Shown here: piece by piece, positions 50,549 through 58,892 of the stretch
Layout: every line of letters starts with the position of its first letter
Position numbering within the stretch: position 1 is the first letter of the stretch
Assembly (NCBI RefSeq): GCF_009870825.1
Contig: NZ_WTWY01000011.1
Location: 1-64,000, forward strand
Reading direction: 5' to 3'
Source: Paenibacillus sp. USDA918EY
GTDB taxonomy: Bacteria; Bacillota; Bacilli; Paenibacillales; Paenibacillaceae
Length of the DNA: 64,000 nucleotides
Translations under genes and position numbers: made by a program
The notes under the pieces: model-generated
What the model saw: the letters and a program-made list of their open reading frames with translations, nothing else
Databases searched by the model: none
What the model was told of the DNA's origin: nothing

Positions 50549-52491
50549 ACGGTATCACCCCGCAGTTTCTGTTCGGTAGCGGCGATTTCCTTCGGTGAAA
50601 TATGATAGCCGTGGTCGCGTTCGAAGGAACGAACGGCCAGCATGACTACCACGCCGATGCCCGCGATGATCGCAGGGATGAACCAGCTGAACACGAGGAA
50701 AAAGCCAAGGAAAAACATAATTACGCCGAGAATAAACGGTTGCCCGCTGTTGTTTGGCATATGAATCTCTTCGTAAGGTCCTTCTTCGTAAAGCGGAACG
50801 TTATGCTTTTTGGCATGCCAGAAAGCATCTTCGCCTTTCACGACAGGCACTTTTGCAAAGTTGTAAACCGGAACCGGACTTGGCGTGCTCCATTCCAGCG
50901 TACGTGCATCCCATGGATCTCCGCCTTCGTTGCGCGGGCTGTGGCGGAAGCTGTAGAAGAAGTTGTAGCACAGCACCACAAAGCCGACCGCAAGAATAAG
51001 GGCGCCGATGGTCGCGATCATGTTCAGCGGACCGAAGCCGGTGCTTGCCGAATAGGTGTACATCCGGCGCGTCATGCCGTTAAGTCCAAGGAAGAACAGC
51101 GGCATGAAGGCAACGTTGAAGCCGACGATGATCAGCCAGAAGGCCGTTTTAGCCAGCCGTTCGTTCAGGCGGAAGCCGAACATTTTAGGGAACCAGTAGT
51201 GCATGCCGGCCAGCACCCCGAATACCGTACCCGGAATGAGCACGTAGTGGAAGTGGGCAACCAGGAACATCGTATTGTGGTACTGATAGTCGGCGCTTGC
51301 CATCGCAAGCATGACGCCGGTTACGCCGCCGATCGTAAAGATCGGGATAAAGCCCATCGCGTACATCATCGGAGACGTAAACGAAATTTTGCCTTTGCGA
51401 AGCGTAAACAGCCAGTTGAATATTTTCACCCCGGTCGGAACCGCGATCGCCATCGTCGTGATGGAGAAGAAGCCGTTGACCATAGCGCCTTGACCCATCG
51501 TATAGAAGTGGTGGGCCCAGACGAGGAAGGACAGAACCGAGATGGCAACCATACTGATAACCATCGATTTGTAGCCGTACAAATTCTTTTTGGAGAATGT
51601 CGAAATAACATCGCTGAATATGCCGAAAGCAGGCAAAATAACGATATATACTTCAGGGTGTCCCCACACCCAGAACAGGTTGGCCCAGAGCATATCCATA
51701 CCGCCGTTGGCCATCGTAAAGAATTGGCTGCCGAAGATGCGGTCGAACATCATCAGGGCAAGCGCTACGGTGAGCACCGGGAAAGCAAACAAAATAATGA
51801 CGTTCGTAATGAGCACCGACCAGGTGAACATCGGCATACGCATCAGTTTCATGCCCGGGGCGCGCATTTTCAGGATCGTCACGATGAAGTTGACGCCGGT
51901 CATCAGCGTACCGATACCGGATATTTGCAGCGCCAGCGAGTAGTAGTTGTTGCCTACCGTCGGGCTGAATTCGTTGCTTGCAAGCGGGAAGTATGCGGAC
52001 CAGCCGGCATCCGGCGATCCCCCGATCACAAACGAAATGTTGAACAGCATCGCTCCCATAAAGAACATCCAGAAGCTGACGGCGTTGAGTCTAGGGAAAG
52101 CGACGTCACGGGCGCCGATTTGCAGCGGAACGACGACGTTCATCATCCCGATGACAAACGGCATCGCCATGAACAGAATCATGATAACCCCGTGGGTCGT
52201 AAATATTTCATTGTAGTGCTGCGCATCCAAAAATTTGGAGTCCGGCGTCGCGAGCTGGGCCCGCATCAACAAAGCGTCGACGCCGCCGCGGAACAGCATG
52301 ATCAGCGCGGACAAAATATACATGATGCCGATTTTTTTGTGGTCCACCGTGGTGAGCCACTCACGCCACAGATATCCCCATTTTTTGAAATAGGTCAATC
52401 CGATCAAGATGGCGAGCGATACGAGCACGATACTGACATCGGCCGCGTAAATCATCGGCTCGCCGGTAACAAAAAATTCGTCCCATTTCAT
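50545..52491 (-). CDS. qoxB: Cytochrome aa3 quinol oxidase subunit I
   Basis: A 648-residue, ~15-helix catalytic subunit that reduces oxygen to water and pumps protons. Haem and copper ligands can be seen: TTHGVIMILF (haem a histidine), WVWGHPEVYIVILP (CuB His and the cross-linked Tyr), WAHHFY (two CuB histidines) and VAHFHYVLIPG (haem a3 and haem a histidines). The C-terminal extension after residue ~545 is usual for QoxB. Its start lies 27 bases after qoxA. The family and lack of a CuA centre in qoxA point to menaquinol rather than cytochrome c as donor. Confidence 0.97.
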   Translation of the reverse strand: MKWDEFFVTGEPMIYAADVSIVLVSLAILIGLTYFKKWGYLWREWLTTVDHKKIGIMYILSALIMLFRGGVDALLMRAQLATPDSKFLDAQHYNEIFTTHGVIMILFMAMPFVIGMMNVVVPLQIGARDVAFPRLNAVSFWMFFMGAMLFNISFVIGGSPDAGWSAYFPLASNEFSPTVGNNYYSLALQISGIGTLMTGVNFIVTILKMRAPGMKLMRMPMFTWSVLITNVIILFAFPVLTVALALMMFDRIFGSQFFTMANGGMDMLWANLFWVWGHPEVYIVILPAFGIFSDVISTFSKKNLYGYKSMVISMVAISVLSFLVWAHHFYTMGQGAMVNGFFSITTMAIAVPTGVKIFNWLFTLRKGKISFTSPMMYAMGFIPIFTIGGVTGVMLAMASADYQYHNTMFLVAHFHYVLIPGTVFGVLAGMHYWFPKMFGFRLNERLAKTAFWLIIVGFNVAFMPLFFLGLNGMTRRMYTYSASTGFGPLNMIATIGALILAVGFVVLCYNFFYSFRHSPRNEGGDPWDARTLEWSTPSPVPVYNFAKVPVVKGEDAFWHAKKHNVPLYEEGPYEEIHMPNNSGQPFILGVIMFFLGFFLVFSWFIPAIIAGIGVVVMLAVRSFERDHGYHISPKEIAATEQKLRGDTV

Positions 52492-52518
52492 GCAGTTTTT
52501 TCTCCTTTCTCCATGATG

Positions 52519-53496
52519 TTAATGTCCTTGTTCCATGGAAGAATGATCGTTCATGTCTTTCATGTCACCCATGTCCTGCATATGATCTGTGGAATCCGTG
52601 CCGGATTCCTTGCCGTCTTTCGAATTGTCCCCGCCATGCCCGTGTTCGGACATGTTCATGTCGGACATATCCATAGGCGCCGGCGAGAAGCTCAAATGCG
52701 TGGAGCTGTAAGATTTGCGTCCGACGAAGTCGGTATGCAATACGGTGTTGAATTCCTGCTCGGTCAACTTCGGAGCCGTTTGTTGCACATCTTTGACCCA
52801 TTTCGTGTAATCGGCAGGAGATTGGGCAAGCACCTCGAATTCCATTTGGGCGAAACCTTTACCGGAGAAGTTCGAGTTTTTACCCATGTACGAACCTTCA
52901 TGTTCGGCGACGAGATTCAGCTTGGTGATCATGTCGCTCATCGCGTATTTCTGTCCGCCGAGCTGCGGAACCCAGAAACTTGAAATCGGACCGTATGAGT
53001 AGAGACGGAACTCGACCGGACGGTTCGTAGGAATGTTGACGTAGTTCACCGTTTCGATGCCTTCTTCCGGATAGCTGAAATGCCATTTCCAGTTGGAGGA
53101 GGCGGCGTAGATGACAAGCGGCTTTTGATCCTCATAGCCGGCAGGCACCTTTTCTACGGCATAAGTCGTACGCACGGTAACGACAGACAAAATGGCTACG
53201 ATAATGATCGGGATGGCGGTCCAGATGAATTCGAGCCATTTGCTTCCTTCCATATGAGGCGGTTCATAATCATCCGGCGTTTTGCTGGCCCGGTATTTGG
53301 TCAGCATGAAGATGTACAGGACGTACACGACGATTAACACGAGCGCCATCATTAGAATGGAAAAGATAATTGTATTGGATTGTGTTTTCGCTACCGGCCC
53401 TTTCGGATCCAGGACCATCAGTTTCGTATCGCATCCGCTGAGCAGCATGACGACGGAAATAAAAATAAGTGAAAACAACCATCTTTTTTTCTTCAC
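52519..53496 (-). CDS. qoxA: Cytochrome aa3 quinol oxidase subunit II, lipoprotein with His/Met-rich tail
   Basis: A 325-residue subunit. The signal peptide ends in lipobox LLSGC (C22), two membrane helices follow (~40-65, ~85-110), and then a cupredoxin domain with SNWKWHFSYPEEG and SFWVPQLGGQKYAM. The CuA ligands (CxxxCxxxH) are missing, as in quinol oxidases. The last ~55 residues are a His/Met/Asp-rich tail (MDMSDMNMSEHGHGG; DHMQDMGDMKDMNDHSSM) that could bind copper. It is the first gene of qoxABCD, with its promoter upstream. Confidence 0.95.
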   Translation of the reverse strand: MKKKRWLFSLIFISVVMLLSGCDTKLMVLDPKGPVAKTQSNTIIFSILMMALVLIVVYVLYIFMLTKYRASKTPDDYEPPHMEGSKWLEFIWTAIPIIIVAILSVVTVRTTYAVEKVPAGYEDQKPLVIYAASSNWKWHFSYPEEGIETVNYVNIPTNRPVEFRLYSYGPISSFWVPQLGGQKYAMSDMITKLNLVAEHEGSYMGKNSNFSGKGFAQMEFEVLAQSPADYTKWVKDVQQTAPKLTEQEFNTVLHTDFVGRKSYSSTHLSFSPAPMDMSDMNMSEHGHGGDNSKDGKESGTDSTDHMQDMGDMKDMNDHSSMEQGH

Positions 53497-53552
53497 GGGA
53501 AACTCCTTTCTAGCATGCCTTCATCGCTGAGTGTTTGGATCATTCGCGAATC

Positions 53553-53581
53553 CTTATAGCCATAGCATATTAACTTGTGAA
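53553..53581 (-). promoter_or_regulatory. SigA promoter of qoxABCD
   Basis: On the minus strand TTCACA, exactly 17 bases, then TATAAG, about 55 bp before the qoxA start codon. Confidence 0.65.
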
Positions 53582-53633
53582 AAAGAAAACAAATACATTA
53601 GAATGCAAAAATGTAAATAAAATACAATTATTC

Positions 53634-53649
53634 TGTGACAAACTTCACA
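53634..53649. promoter_or_regulatory. Crp/Fnr- or Rex-like palindrome upstream of qoxA
   Basis: TGTGA-N6-TCACA, an exact match to the Bacillus Fnr/Crp half-site spacing and to the core of the Rex operator. It lies about 90 bp upstream of the qoxA transcription start. The divergent region 53497-53912 holds no gene. Confidence 0.45.
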
Positions 53650-53848
53650 TTCTTCATAAAAAAACGCCAAAAAAACCGATTAAGCTTTGAAAAAGGCTGA
53701 ATTCGGTGATTTTCATTTTTGTTCAAAATTGAACGGGCGGGGAACAGTTGTGCCAGTTTCGTCACAATTGAAAGGGTTTTAGCCCTGAATACCCTCTTTT
53801 TAAACGCGGGCGGCAGCCGCCGAAACCGGCTAGTACCGCGGTGGAATG

Positions 53849-53857
53849 TGCTAGAAT
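53849..53857 (+). promoter_or_regulatory. Extended -10 promoter of the HAD gene
   Basis: TGCTAGAAT, an extended -10 element, 55 bp before the start codon. No good -35 box is seen. Confidence 0.4.
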
Positions 53858-53912
53858 AGACACAAATTCGATTTCCGTAACAAACATCACAACAGATCGA
53901 GAGGGATGGAAC

Positions 53913-54641
53913 ATGGGAGAGAAACGGAGTTGCGGCAAAGGCATATTTTTTGACGTGGACGATACGCTTTACGACCATTTGCAGCCGCTGCGCGAAGCGC
54001 TGCGCGACGTGCTGGGCACTGGGGGAGAATTTCCGTACGAGGAGGTTTATCACCGGTTCAGATATTACAGCGACATGCTTTCGGCCAGCCACGGCGCGGT
54101 GAATGCGCAGGGGGCGGAGCGGGATTTGCAAGACATGAGGGTAAAACGGGCCCAGCTTGCGCTGGCGGAATTCGGGGTTCATGTGACGGACCCGGAGGCA
54201 GCCCGGATTCAGCAGCAGTATCTGGAGCGCCAATTCCGAATCACCCCGTTTCCCGGGGTTATGGATCTGATATCCGATCTGCAGGCGGCGGGACACGTGG
54301 TCGGATTGATCACGAACGGGCCGGAGCGCCACCAGATGGCCAAAATCAAGGCGCTGGCGATGGACGCGGCCATTCCTTCCGAACGCATCTTCATTTCAGG
54401 CGCGGTCGGGTACGACAAGCCGGATCCCCGTTTGTTTGCCTTCGTCAATGAACGAACGGGGACAAAAGCCTCGCAAAGCTATTATGTCGGCGATTCCTGG
54501 CGCAATGACGTGGTGGGCGCGCTTGAGGCGGGATGGACCGCGGTCTGGTTCAACCACCGGCGGGTCGAACCCGAATCGGAACATCAGCCGCATTATACGG
54601 CAGGAAGCTACCGGGAGCTGGCCGAGTTACTGTTGGCATAA
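53913..54641 (+). CDS. HAD-superfamily phosphatase (YjjG-like)
   Basis: A 242-residue cytosolic hydrolase. HAD motif I is FDVDDTLYDH (nucleophile aspartate), motif II is GLITNG, the lysine is in GYDKPDPRLF and motif IV is VGDSWRNDVVGA. The C1 helical cap lies between motifs I and II, as in nucleotide-removing YjjG/YfnB enzymes. I start it at ATG 53913 after GAGAGGGATGG; an in-frame ATG at 53841 lies before the promoter. Substrate unknown. A terminator follows. Confidence 0.9.
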   Translation: MGEKRSCGKGIFFDVDDTLYDHLQPLREALRDVLGTGGEFPYEEVYHRFRYYSDMLSASHGAVNAQGAERDLQDMRVKRAQLALAEFGVHVTDPEAARIQQQYLERQFRITPFPGVMDLISDLQAAGHVVGLITNGPERHQMAKIKALAMDAAIPSERIFISGAVGYDKPDPRLFAFVNERTGTKASQSYYVGDSWRNDVVGALEAGWTAVWFNHRRVEPESEHQPHYTAGSYRELAELLLA

Positions 54642-54666
54642 AGGAAGAAGCGGAATGGATATACGT

Positions 54667-54711
54667 AAAAAGCAGGCGCGTACCTTCAAAGGCAGCAGCG
54701 CCTGCTTTTTT
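54667..54711 (+). terminator. Rho-independent terminator after the HAD gene
   Basis: AAAGCAGGCGC pairs with GCGCCTGCTTT and runs into Ts. A second hairpin, GCCGCCGGA/TCCGGCGGC (54725-54751), lies next to it at the end of the convergent DUF2339 gene but has no T tail on either strand. Confidence 0.85.
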
Positions 54712-54765
54712 GCACAATAACGAAGCCGCCGGAGTTCTTCAATCCGGCGGCATATTTTGCCTGCG

Positions 54766-56757
54766 TTACGGCTCTACCGCCGTATCTTCCGGCGCCGCTT
54801 GCGCCGGGGCGTTTTTGCGTTTGTACATCAGCCTGGACACGACGATCCCGATCGCTCCGAGCCCGATGAACAGAATCGCCCTCACCGCGACGGACACGTC
54901 CGGCAGATCGGCAATGATCACTTTGATGAGCGTCAGGAACAGCAGGCCGATGCCGGCAAAACGGACCATCTGCCGCTGGAGCGCCAGCCCGCCGACGATG
55001 ACGGCGATGGCGTATACCGCCCAAACGGCGGACAAGATCAAATGCCGGAGGTCTTTGGCCAGCCCGTCTGTCAGCACATTGGTCAGTTCGGTCAAAAAAA
55101 TGATGGCGAGCAGCGCGTCGATCCACATGCATAGATCCGGCAAACGGCTGGAAAAAATACGCTCAGGCATGCGGCGCAGCACGTACGCGAGGATCGCAAA
55201 AGCGGCCAGCAAAATAAGCCAGGATAGGCTTTCCGCCGAAAAGACGCGGTCGATGACAAGGAAGAGCGTTCCCGCCGCGCCGTACGCAAACACGATGGCC
55301 GCCGTAATTTGCTGCATGACGGTGTTCAGCCTGAAACCAAGAATGATGCCCGCGGTTCCGATGACGACGGCCGCGGACGGCGAGTAGCTCTCGTTCAGCA
55401 GATCAAGCGCCCACAGGAACCAGGCTGCCGTTGCGATGGAGACCAATACCGGGGAACGCTGTTCCTTCATGTATTTGCCCCATGCGGACAAAGTGTAGAT
55501 CAGCGCCCATACGAGCAGCATCAGCGGGCGCCAGTGAACGGCGCCTTCGGATATCGGATACAGGGCGTAGATCCATAGCGCCATGATGCCGAATCCCGGG
55601 AAAAGCGACAGCGTTTCGTCAAGCTTGCGGCGCCCGGGTCCAAACAGGGCGTATGCGAGCAGCGCCGCGTGCTGAACGAAAACGGCCCCGATGAACACAT
55701 GGCGGCTTTCGCCGAAATCGCCGGCGGCATAGCCGATGAGCAGCGGCAGATGAAGCACCCCGACCGCCACGAAATAAGCGGCCCGGAAATCGAATTTCAG
55801 GGAAACGGCGATCATCGCCAGCGAAAACGCGGCCTCGTACCCCCCGAATACCCATGCATTCGGCTGGGCGGAATGCACGAGGAAGGGGATCAAATACCCG
55901 GCCACCGTCGCGATGATGATCAGCGCTTGGGAACGGCGCCGCAGCGCGGTAAATACGCATAACGCGATCGAAAGAACGTACAGCGCAAAGGCGATGCCCG
56001 AAGGGATCAAGTCATACAGCTGGTGCGCCGCAAACACGGACAGGATCAGGATGCCGATGGACCCTCCCAAAAGCACCTGGCCGAGCGCCTCCCGTTTGCT
56101 GCGGATCTGCCGTTCGCCAAGCCAATACATGGCGGCGGAAACGGCGACGCCAAGCAGGCAGCGGACGGGTTCGGTCAAATATCCGGCTTTGACCGCCGCC
56201 GTAAATCCCCACAGCACGCCAAGCAGCAGCACCACGATGAACACGCGGGGCAGCCATACCCTGGCGATCAGATGCTCCCAGTCCTTCGGCGGCTTGGGCT
56301 CCCGGGGGATATTGGCATGCTGGGGCGGATAGGCATACGGGTTCATGCCCTGCGGGTAAGGCCGTTCCGCCGTCTGATATTGAGGCTGAACGGGCGGCAT
56401 CTGGCCCTGATAACCTTGCCCCGGCGCCCCTGGAGGCGGGTATCCGGGCATTCCTTGGCCGTAGGATGGCGGATACCCCTGCCTTCCGTGCGGCGGGGGC
56501 GTCTGGCCGCCGTACATGCCTTGTCCCGGCGGTGCCTGAAATCCGGGCACACTCTGCGGGGGAGCCGGCCGGTGCGGCATCGGTCCGGCAGCGGGAGCCC
56601 CCGCCTGAGCCGGATGTCCGCCCGGTTGAGGGGCCTGCCCCGGCTGCTCCGGCGCCGGTTGTCCCTCCCTGCGCCTGGCTTGGCGCAGTTCATTCAGCTC
56701 AAGTTCCATCTGTCTCATTTTGGACTCCAGCTGATTCATTCTCTTTTCCAAATCCAA
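54766..56757 (-). CDS. DUF2339 polytopic membrane protein
   Basis: A 663-residue membrane protein. Residues 1-30 are a coiled coil (EKRMNQLESKMRQMELELNE), ~30-150 are a Pro/Gly/Gln-rich low-complexity linker (PPGAPGQGYQGQMPPVQPQY), and the rest holds about 17-20 hydrophobic helices. That layout is characteristic of DUF2339, whose function is not known. It is a lone gene, preceded by AT-rich sequence. The low-complexity linker suggests a flexible cytosolic arm that may bind partners. Confidence 0.85.
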   Translation of the reverse strand: MDLEKRMNQLESKMRQMELELNELRQARRREGQPAPEQPGQAPQPGGHPAQAGAPAAGPMPHRPAPPQSVPGFQAPPGQGMYGGQTPPPHGRQGYPPSYGQGMPGYPPPGAPGQGYQGQMPPVQPQYQTAERPYPQGMNPYAYPPQHANIPREPKPPKDWEHLIARVWLPRVFIVVLLLGVLWGFTAAVKAGYLTEPVRCLLGVAVSAAMYWLGERQIRSKREALGQVLLGGSIGILILSVFAAHQLYDLIPSGIAFALYVLSIALCVFTALRRRSQALIIIATVAGYLIPFLVHSAQPNAWVFGGYEAAFSLAMIAVSLKFDFRAAYFVAVGVLHLPLLIGYAAGDFGESRHVFIGAVFVQHAALLAYALFGPGRRKLDETLSLFPGFGIMALWIYALYPISEGAVHWRPLMLLVWALIYTLSAWGKYMKEQRSPVLVSIATAAWFLWALDLLNESYSPSAAVVIGTAGIILGFRLNTVMQQITAAIVFAYGAAGTLFLVIDRVFSAESLSWLILLAAFAILAYVLRRMPERIFSSRLPDLCMWIDALLAIIFLTELTNVLTDGLAKDLRHLILSAVWAVYAIAVIVGGLALQRQMVRFAGIGLLFLTLIKVIIADLPDVSVAVRAILFIGLGAIGIVVSRLMYKRKNAPAQAAPEDTAVEP

Positions 56758-56826
56758 CGGTTAACCACCCCTGATAAACCAAATTTAAACTTTCTGCGAT
56801 AGGTTTATCATACCACAAAATTCCAT

Positions 56827-57747
56827 TCAGAAGGCTTTTGCGAGCGTAATTAATCCCGTGATGGTGATGACGTTAAAGAGGGTGGAAAGCAGCACGGTTT
56901 GCGCGGCGAAATCGGGTTCGTTTTTGTATTCCTCGGCCAGGATGGACGTATTGACTCCGGTCGGCATGCCGGAAGCGATCAGCAGCGCCTGCGCGGGAAT
57001 CCCTTTGAGTCCCAGCGCGAAGACAAGCGCGCACCCGATCGCCGGGCCGATGATCAGCTTCAGGAACATGCTGACGTAAACGTCCAGCCGGTAAAGCTTA
57101 AGCGGATATTTGACGATTTGCGCCCCGAGCGTCAAAAGGGCGATGGCAACCATCGACTGCTGGGCGTACGTCAGCGGCTGGGACACGAACAAAGGCAGCG
57201 GGGCTTTCAATATATGAAGCAGCAGCCCCAAAACGAGCGCATACGGAACCGGCATCTTTAAAAAACCGATGATCATGCTCCGGTAATTTCCTTTCAGTTT
57301 CGCCCCTTGAATCGCGATGACGCCGTACGTGAAAGTGAGGAGGCTTTGCAGGGACATGATCAGCGCCTGCATTGACGAGGCAAGCGGGTCCCCCTTGAAT
57401 ACGAGCGCGTTGATCGGCATCCCGTAATTGCCGGAATTGTCGAGCATAATGCTGTTATTAAAAGCGGCCTTCATGCTGCTTTCGAACTTGAACAGGCGTC
57501 CCGTGACGGTCCCGATTACCCATAAAACGAGCACGTACAGTCCGTAAAACAAACAGACGGTGCCGAGCAGCTCCCCGGACATGTCGGAATGGTACATGCT
57601 CATGAAAACGGCCGCCGGCGTAATGAAATAAAAGTTGATTTTGGATAAGGTGTATAAATCGAGCTGGAAAAGCCGCTGCATGAGCGACCCGAAGGCGATC
57701 AGAACGAACACCGGCAGCACGACTTCAAGCAATATCGTCGCAATCAT
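56827..57747 (-). CDS. AEC-family (auxin efflux carrier-like) transporter
   Basis: A 306-residue membrane protein with about ten helices in two repeats. Family motifs include the N-terminal VVLPVFVLIAFGSLMQR, DNSGNYGMPINALVF in the first half, and ASGMPTGVNTSILAEEYKNE in the second. Bacterial members carry dicarboxylates such as malate or malonate or related acids. I start it at ATG 57747 after GGAAG at 8 bases; an upstream in-frame ATG would add a charged leader. An extended -10 TGCTATAAT (57801-57809) lies upstream. Confidence 0.9.
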   Translation of the reverse strand: MIATILLEVVLPVFVLIAFGSLMQRLFQLDLYTLSKINFYFITPAAVFMSMYHSDMSGELLGTVCLFYGLYVLVLWVIGTVTGRLFKFESSMKAAFNNSIMLDNSGNYGMPINALVFKGDPLASSMQALIMSLQSLLTFTYGVIAIQGAKLKGNYRSMIIGFLKMPVPYALVLGLLLHILKAPLPLFVSQPLTYAQQSMVAIALLTLGAQIVKYPLKLYRLDVYVSMFLKLIIGPAIGCALVFALGLKGIPAQALLIASGMPTGVNTSILAEEYKNEPDFAAQTVLLSTLFNVITITGLITLAKAF

Positions 57748-57830
57748 TAGTTCAGCTTCCTTTGTCTTTTTCTTGATGATATAAAATGGCGGGCCCATTC
57801 ATTATAGCATCACTCGGAAGCGGCGGGGCT

Positions 57831-57882
57831 AAGAAAAACGTCTACCGACGCACTTTCACAGAAGACAGACCGCGTTTCGCGG
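57831..57882 (-). repeat. Dispersed intergenic repeat, copy 2
   Basis: On the minus strand it begins CCGCGAAACGCGGTCTGTC and ends AGACGTTTTTCTT, matching 9228-9279 at 46 of 52 positions. The first 13 bases form a small perfect hairpin (CCGCG-AAA-CGCGG). It lies upstream of the AEC gene. The 57883-58369 stretch beyond it has AT-rich sequence and short ORFs without ribosome binding sites. Confidence 0.65.
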
Positions 57883-58369
57883 AGGTTATTTTTAACGTTA
57901 TGGAGTTTATAAAATAGAGTATATAAATTTCGGCCTCCCCGCAAAGTACATGAACCCGCTTCGAGGCAAGGCCCCGCTTTGCAGGGTTATTTTACGATCA
58001 TAGAATTGTTCGGCTTGGCTGAAAACTTATGCGTTCCAATGATGGTCAAAAAATCGAGGTTGCACAGGGAGGTTTTTTTATGGAAAGTTCTTCATTTTTT
58101 AGGAAATAAGGTCGATATATATAGCATACACGCAAAATCGGACTGCATTGGGCATTCAGACGCATGAAACATCAAGGGCTTTGGCACCAATCCAAGCCAA
58201 GAGACAGAGGGTCCAGGGAGAAGCAGTTCGAGCAGTAACCGAGGATTTTGTCGAATTCATTAGGAAGTCATTCATCGGCAACGTCATGGATTCATTTGGC
58301 TGTTTCGAAGCAGGGAAAGGGCATCCGGCGTCATATTTTTGCAAGATTCTGAACGGGGAGGTTATCGAG

Positions 58370-58843
58370 ATGCTGCCTTTTTCGGTACAATCGCAAAAAA
58401 ACATCCGCAGCGGACTTTTTCACGAGGATGCGTACGAGTTGTATGCCAAAGCCCGCAGCTGGAACGATTTATCCCTTAGTTACATCCATTTTGCGCGCCC
58501 CCTGCTGGAGGCAGGCTTTTGCAAAGCAGCGCTGGTTGTCGCGCACATGAGCGTCAAAGCGAAGCTGAAGCAGCTTTATATGCAATTGGAAGGAAAGTTT
58601 CCGCCGGAGGATCTTTATTACGACGAACTCATCGGCCTGCTCCGGCAAACGGCCGGGATCGATTTGGAAACGGAGCTGTTCCTGAATACGCTGCAATATA
58701 TTGCCGAATGCACGGACGCTGCCTTTTTTCTGCAGGACGGGGGCGACCATCTGCCAAAGATGCTTGAGAGGGTGGAACAAACGCTGGAACGCCTGGACGT
58801 ATGTGCGGTTGGCGGCAGCGTGAAAGTCAGGCTCGAAAATTAG
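58370..58843 (+). CDS. Small helical protein, HEPN-like
   Basis: A 157-residue cytosolic protein. I start it at ATG 58370 because GGGGAGG lies 8 bases upstream; the frame is open to 58148 but the added residues have no start signal. Residues ~27-120 are all helical with a pattern like HEPN domains (ARPLLEAGFCKAALVVAHMS, then VKAKLKQLY). The catalytic RxxxxH of toxic HEPN RNases is not seen. No nucleotidyltransferase gene is next to it, so an antitoxin pair is not evident. Function unknown. Confidence 0.6.
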   Translation: MLPFSVQSQKNIRSGLFHEDAYELYAKARSWNDLSLSYIHFARPLLEAGFCKAALVVAHMSVKAKLKQLYMQLEGKFPPEDLYYDELIGLLRQTAGIDLETELFLNTLQYIAECTDAAFFLQDGGDHLPKMLERVEQTLERLDVCAVGGSVKVRLEN

Positions 58844-58845
58844 TC

Positions 58846-58892
58846 AAAAAGCCGGTTACGTCATCCGCAGATGATGGTCTCCGGCTTTTTTT
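58846..58892. terminator. Terminator shared by HEPN-like and GntR genes, overlapping the GntR coding end
   Basis: AAAAAGCCGG pairs with CCGGCTTTTTT. The right arm codes for residues EKKAG of the GntR protein, and its stop codon is inside the loop side. It can end both convergent genes. Confidence 0.75.

Noticed and set aside
50602..52983. 793-codon open frame on the plus strand
   Set aside because: It lies antisense to qoxB and qoxA, is very rich in R, H and D, has no ribosome binding site and resembles no family. It is a shadow of the codon bias in the qox genes.
57979..58167. 62-codon ORF upstream of the HEPN-like gene
   Set aside because: No ribosome binding site and no recognisable sequence; composition like non-coding DNA.
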